Origin: Chloroflexia bacterium
GTDB lineage: Bacteria > Chloroflexota > Chloroflexia > Thermomicrobiales > JALYUS01
Assembly (NCBI GenBank): GCA_025928215.1
Contig: JAICJW010000161.1
Location: 1 to 9,349 of the forward strand
Direction: 5' to 3'
DNA length: 9,349 nt
The stretch's first letter is position 1. Every line of letters starts with the position of its first letter. The translations under genes were made by a program, and so were the position numbers. The notes beneath the pieces were generated by a model. It was given only the letters and a program-made list of their open reading frames with translations, ran no database searches and was not told where the DNA came from. Shown here in pieces: positions 7,261-9,349 of the stretch.

Positions 7261-7274
7261 ATGACAAATGTCAT
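7261..7274. promoter_or_regulatory. 14-bp palindrome ATGACA-AA-TGTCAT (candidate operator)
   Basis: Two perfect 6-bp arms are separated by AA, just eight bases after the stop of the oxidoreductase and upstream of the kinase/regulator pair. LuxR/NarL-type response regulators such as DesR bind short inverted repeats as dimers, and the adjacent regulator is of that class, so autoregulation is plausible. I saw no second full copy in the window. This is inference. A chance 6-bp palindrome in this amount of sequence is not negligible, but its position is suggestive. Confidence 0.4.
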
Positions 7275-7364
7275 CACGAACCGATGAGCCGCCGCACTTC
7301 CCGCGACGGCGGTCCGCACCTACGCTGGAATCAGTGGACGCACACGAGCCGTCCATGAAAGAGC

Positions 7365-7371
7365 GAGGGAG
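7365..7371 (+). promoter_or_regulatory. Ribosome binding site of the mini-ORF
   Basis: GAGGGAG with five bases to the ATG at 7377. It matches the anti-Shine-Dalgarno sequence better than the site in front of the kinase itself. This is the main reason to take the short reading frame seriously. Confidence 0.5.
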
Positions 7372-7376
7372 ACCCG

Positions 7377-7463
7377 ATGAACGATATGAGCCAATCCCGA
7401 CTGGCAGCGGCAGGAGGTCGCTGGCAGCGCCGCTGCCATACGACCCGCACGCAACGCCGCTGA
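7377..7463 (+). CDS. Possible 28-residue leader peptide or gene relic
   Basis: ATG 7377 to TGA 7461-7463 encodes a very basic peptide starting MNDMSQSRLAAAGG and ending in an Arg/Thr/Gln-rich tail with seven Arg after residue 10. A well-placed GAGGGAG precedes it. The coding region spans two mutually exclusive hairpins, and the stop lies 55 bases before the kinase start. I recognise no family. It could be a translated leader that controls the kinase operon, the surviving first codons of a deleted gene, or chance. If transcription of the kinase starts at the TATACT box, this ORF would be on a different, longer transcript. Confidence 0.3.
   Translation: MNDMSQSRLAAAGGRWQRRCHTTRTQRR
7402..7438 (+). 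repeat. Nested, mutually exclusive hairpins
   Basis: TGGCAGCGGC (7402-7411) and GCCGCTGCCA (7429-7438) are perfect 10-bp reverse complements with a 17-nt loop. A second copy of the left arm, CTGGCAGCG (7421-7429, 20 bp after the first at 7401-7409), can pair with the same right arm to form a tighter hairpin with a very short loop. Both cannot form at once. The loop of the long form contains AGGAGG (7412-7417) that is not followed by a start codon. No T-tract follows, so neither is a classic terminator. Confidence 0.5.
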
Positions 7464-7466
7464 GGC

Positions 7467-7472
7467 TATACT
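7467..7472 (+). promoter_or_regulatory. Candidate -10 box TATACT for the kinase operon
   Basis: TATACT matches the sigma-70 -10 consensus at five of six positions and stands out in GC-rich DNA. No good -35 hexamer sits 16-18 bp upstream (the bases there are C/G-rich), so an activator or another sigma factor would be needed. Transcription from it would begin near 7479, which favours the kinase start at 7519 over the ATG at 7477. Confidence 0.4.
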
Positions 7473-7518
7473 CTAAATGGCGCGCGGGGTGCGTGAACGC
7501 CGCATCGGGAGTGGGCGC

Positions 7519-8730
7519 ATGGATAGGCAGGCGATAGCGCCGTGGAACGAGGGCGATCCACTGGAGGCTCCGGGGGGTGCGGTCTACCGTGTCCTCCCGC
7601 GCGGCATCTGGCGATTGTTCAGCGCCGTCTGGCTCTTCTTCTTTCTCTTCCCGATCTTCGCGTTGCCGCGCACGCACCCGGCGGCGGGGCAGTTGCTCAT
7701 CGTCGTGACGGGGACGGCAATGATCGTCGGTATCTATCTCTGGCTGATGCTGCGCCGCCCGTTCCCGGACACAGCAGCCGTGCCACCGGCGCGCTGGTTG
7801 CCCCCGGCACTCCTCGCCCTCCTCACTGCCTGGGTCATCGTCCTCGCCCGGACCGAAAGCAAGGATTGGTACTGGTTCTTCACCTACGCCGGGCTTGCCG
7901 CCGGTGTAGCGTTCCCGGCGCGGCGGGCAATCGGGATAATCGTCGGCCTGATGGTTGTGACGGCCATCGTCGGCGTGATGACCGTCGGCTGGCTGCAAAC
8001 GGGGCGGATCGTCTTCCTGGTCGCGGCGGGTGGGTTCGGCATGATCGGCGTGGGCCGTCTCCTCATTACCATTCACGCGTTGCGCGCGGCACAGGCGGAG
8101 ATCGCCCGCCTCGCGGTGGCGGAGGAACGCCTCCGCTTCGCGCGCGATCTGCACGATCTGCTCGGCCACAGCCTCTCCGTTATCGCCATCAAGACAGCCC
8201 TCGCCCATCGCCTGCTGCCTGACGCTCCGGAACGGGCGATGCGTGAAATGGACGATGTGCAAACCGTGACGCAAGATGCGCTACGGGAGGTGCGCGACGC
8301 GGTAACGGGCTACCGTCAACCGACGTTGATGGCGGAACTCGCCAACGCGCGGGAAATCCTCGCGGCGGCGGGCATCGCCTATCAGTGTGAAGATAATGTG
8401 GGGACGCTGCCACCCGCCATCGAGTCCGTCCTGGCGTGGACGGTGCGCGAGGGAGTGACGAATATCGTCCGGCACAGCCGCGCGCGCCATGCCACGATCT
8501 GTATCCGGCACGAGCATGACACGGTGCGCGCCGACATCAGCGACGATGGCGAAGGAAAAGCGTCGGACGCGCCCGCGTCACCGAGCGGCAGCGGCAGCGG
8601 TCTGCGCGGCCTCGCGGAGCGCGCCGCCGCTGTCGGCGGCCAGATCGAGGCGCACTCCCGCCCGACCGGAGGATTCCGCCTCGCGGCCACGCTGCCGCTC
8701 AACGACGAAGGACTGAGGGCGAAGGACTGA
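7519..8730 (+). CDS. DesK-like sensor histidine kinase (NarL-type two-component system)
   Basis: This 403-residue membrane sensor kinase phosphorylates the response regulator encoded next to it. The N-terminal half has five or six apolar helices (about residues 33-50, 57-77, 94-111, 119-134, 137-157, 163-185) with short loops and no large extracytoplasmic domain, as in DesK. A linker helix (LRAAQAEIARLAVAEERLRFA) leads to the HisKA_3 box RDLHDLLGHSLS, with the phosphorylated His at 212. The dimerisation helices end at REVRDAVTGYRQPTL (256-270). The ATPase domain shows EGVTNIVRHSRA (N box, N315), DDGEG (342-346) and SGSGLRGLAERAAAVGG (357-374). ATG 7519 follows CGGGAG at seven bases and lies downstream of the TATACT box. 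ATG 7477 is in frame but would sit at the probable transcription start. The last eight codons and stop are supplied by the inverted-repeat element. The stimulus is unknown. DesK senses membrane state, but this one need not. Confidence 0.92.
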   Translation: MDRQAIAPWNEGDPLEAPGGAVYRVLPRGIWRLFSAVWLFFFLFPIFALPRTHPAAGQLLIVVTGTAMIVGIYLWLMLRRPFPDTAAVPPARWLPPALLALLTAWVIVLARTESKDWYWFFTYAGLAAGVAFPARRAIGIIVGLMVVTAIVGVMTVGWLQTGRIVFLVAAGGFGMIGVGRLLITIHALRAAQAEIARLAVAEERLRFARDLHDLLGHSLSVIAIKTALAHRLLPDAPERAMREMDDVQTVTQDALREVRDAVTGYRQPTLMAELANAREILAAAGIAYQCEDNVGTLPPAIESVLAWTVREGVTNIVRHSRARHATICIRHEHDTVRADISDDGEGKASDAPASPSGSGSGLRGLAERAAAVGGQIEAHSRPTGGFRLAATLPLNDEGLRAKD

Positions 8731-8863
8731 GAACTGAGTGGGGATGGCCAAGGCATCCATGATAGACAGCGAGGGGCGCGACATGGAGGAGGAACAACAC
8801 TGCGAGAACAGCAGGGCGCGGACGCAAGACTCTCAGTCCTCAGTCCTTCGCCCTCAGTCCTTC
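8707..8863. repeat. 157-bp inverted-repeat element between kinase and regulator
   Basis: Arms 8707-8738 and 8832-8863 are reverse complements at 31 of 32 positions, including a perfect 25-bp core (8707-8731 / 8839-8863). The left arm is itself made of GAAGGACTGAG at 8707-8717 and 8721-8731 plus a partial third unit GAACTGAG (8731-8738). The 93-bp centre contains the probable ribosome site and ATG of the regulator. I see no clear target-site duplication in the flanks. It may be a MITE-like or REP-like dispersed element. Whether it is dispersed cannot be told from one window. As RNA it would form a very stable stem-loop in the middle of a two-gene transcript. Confidence 0.85.
8771..8776 (+). 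promoter_or_regulatory. Probable ribosome binding site of the response regulator
   Basis: GAGGGG with six bases to ATG 8783. The in-frame ATGs at 8744 and 8759 have weaker sites (AAGG at 8750-8753 before 8759), so 8783 is preferred. The site lies in the loop of the inverted repeat. Confidence 0.5.
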
Positions 8864-9349
8864 CCCAGGATTCGCGTGCTGCTGGCGGAAAATCAGGCGA
8901 TGATCCGGGGCGCGCTGGCGGCGCTCCTCGCTCTGGAAACGGATATCACGGTCGTTGCTGAAGTCGCACGGGGAGACGAAGTGGTGGCGCGGGCGCTCGC
9001 GACGCGACCGGATGTGGCGCTGCTGGACATCGAGATGCCCGGTTGTGATGGAATTACGGCCGCCGCCGCGCTGCATGAGCAATTACCCTCCTGCCGCGTG
9101 CTAATGCTCACGACCTTCGGGCGACCCGGCTACCTCCGGCGGGCGATGGAGAGCAAGGCGGTCGGCTTTCTCGTCAAGGATGCGCCGCCCCACCAACTCG
9201 CCGGGGCGATCCGGCGGGCGATGGCGGGCGAGCGCGTCATTGATCCCGCCCTCGCCGCCGCCGCCCTGAGCGCGAGGCCAAGCCCGCTCACCGAGCGCGA
9301 GCGGCAACTGCTGCGCCTCGCGGCGTCGGGGTCGAGCGCCGCCGAGATC
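8783..9349 (+). CDS. DesR/NarL-type response regulator (partial, cut by window end)
   Basis: This is the N-terminal 189 residues of a receiver plus LuxR-HTH transcription factor, partner of the preceding kinase. The receiver begins with RIRVLLAENQ at residue 29. It has the phosphorylated Asp at 82 (ALLDIEMPGCDG), the switch Thr in LMLTTFGRPGYLRRAM (T110/T111) and the conserved Lys at 132 (GFLVKDAP). The acidic pocket pair near the N-terminus is Glu-Asn (35-36) rather than Glu-Asp. The HTH domain starts at SPLTERERQLLRLAA (167-181) and is interrupted by the window edge at AEI. Receiver domains normally start within a few residues of this first strand. Here about 28 extra residues precede it, partly encoded by the right arm of the inverted repeat. 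No ATG, GTG or TTG close to the strand has a usable ribosome site, and ATG 8900 would remove the strand. The start is uncertain (8783, 8759 or 8744). Confidence 0.88.
   Translation, partial: MEEEQHCENSRARTQDSQSSVLRPQSFPRIRVLLAENQAMIRGALAALLALETDITVVAEVARGDEVVARALATRPDVALLDIEMPGCDGITAAAALHEQLPSCRVLMLTTFGRPGYLRRAMESKAVGFLVKDAPPHQLAGAIRRAMAGERVIDPALAAAALSARPSPLTERERQLLRLAASGSSAAEI

Larger units (their letters stand above)
7253..7518 (+). other. Regulatory-looking intergenic region before the sensor kinase
   Basis: These 266 bp contain no long convincing gene. The 89-codon reading from ATG 7268 is Arg/Pro-rich, has no ribosome site and overlaps the kinase start. In order, the region holds a 14-bp palindrome (7261-7274), a strong ribosome site with a 28-codon mini-ORF (7365-7463), nested hairpins inside it (7402-7438) and a TATACT box (7467-7472). 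Each has its own entry. It may be a regulated leader or the relic of a lost gene's promoter. Confidence 0.55.

Noticed and set aside
7268..7537. 89-codon ORF before the kinase
   Set aside because: No ribosome site, Arg/Pro-rich, starts inside the palindrome and overlaps the kinase start. The 28-codon ORF in another frame has far better signals.
7249..8274. 341-codon open frame on the minus strand
   Set aside because: Antisense to the sensor kinase and its leader. Low-complexity Arg/Glu/Asp-rich translation with no recognisable domain.
8707..8863. Intrinsic terminator between kinase and regulator
   Set aside because: The loop is about 93 nt and no T-tract follows the right arm, so it does not fit Rho-independent termination.
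1..9349. CRISPR array, tRNA, rRNA or transposase
   Set aside because: I looked for spaced direct repeats, clover-leaf arms and DDE-type ORFs and saw none.

Overview
The window is GC-rich (I judge this by eye), carries dense strong AGGAGG-type ribosome binding sites, and encodes soil/thermophile-type proteins: a DesK/DesR-like two-component pair, an F420-type luciferase-like oxidoreductase, a fused FAD/Fe-S hydroxy-acid dehydrogenase and a CtpI-like P-type ATPase. Together these suggest a high-GC Chloroflexota (Thermomicrobia-like) or, less likely, an actinobacterial chromosome. The taxonomic guess is inference from protein style only. I see no rRNA, tRNA, CRISPR array, transposase or phage gene.

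Layout. (1) 1-2088, plus strand: a decayed region. The 3' part of an unrecognised membrane protein (3 to about 155) runs into an N-terminally truncated cation P-type ATPase. The ATPase is also split by an in-frame TGA at 790-792, so the locus is almost certainly a pseudogene. (2) 2062-4992, minus strand: an intact 976-residue FAD-binding/Fe-S/CCG-domain dehydrogenase of the YdiJ / D-2-hydroxyglutarate and D-lactate dehydrogenase type. It is convergent with the ATPase remnant and overlaps it by 27 bp. (3) 4993-5346: a divergent intergenic region with helically phased GTGAC repeats. (4) 5347-7252, plus strand: a tight three-gene operon of a four-helix membrane protein, an NTF2/SnoaL-like (DUF4440) protein and an LLM-class, probably F420-dependent, oxidoreductase. 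The last two are coupled by a TAATG stop/start overlap. (5) 7253-7518: a regulatory-looking region with a 14-bp palindrome, a well-formed 28-codon mini-ORF containing mutually exclusive hairpins, and a TATACT box. (6) 7519 to the window end: a DesK-like sensor kinase followed by a DesR/NarL-type response regulator that is cut by the window edge.

The most unusual structure is a 157-bp element at 8707-8863 between kinase and regulator. It has 32-nt inverted arms (31/32 matching) built from an 11-bp GAAGGACTGAG unit. It supplies the last codons and stop of the kinase and encodes part of an unusual N-terminal extension of the regulator. I found no clear multi-gene system that is wholly new. The best candidates for follow-up are this inverted-repeat element, the leader region before the kinase, and the uncharacterised membrane protein / NTF2 / LLM oxidoreductase operon.
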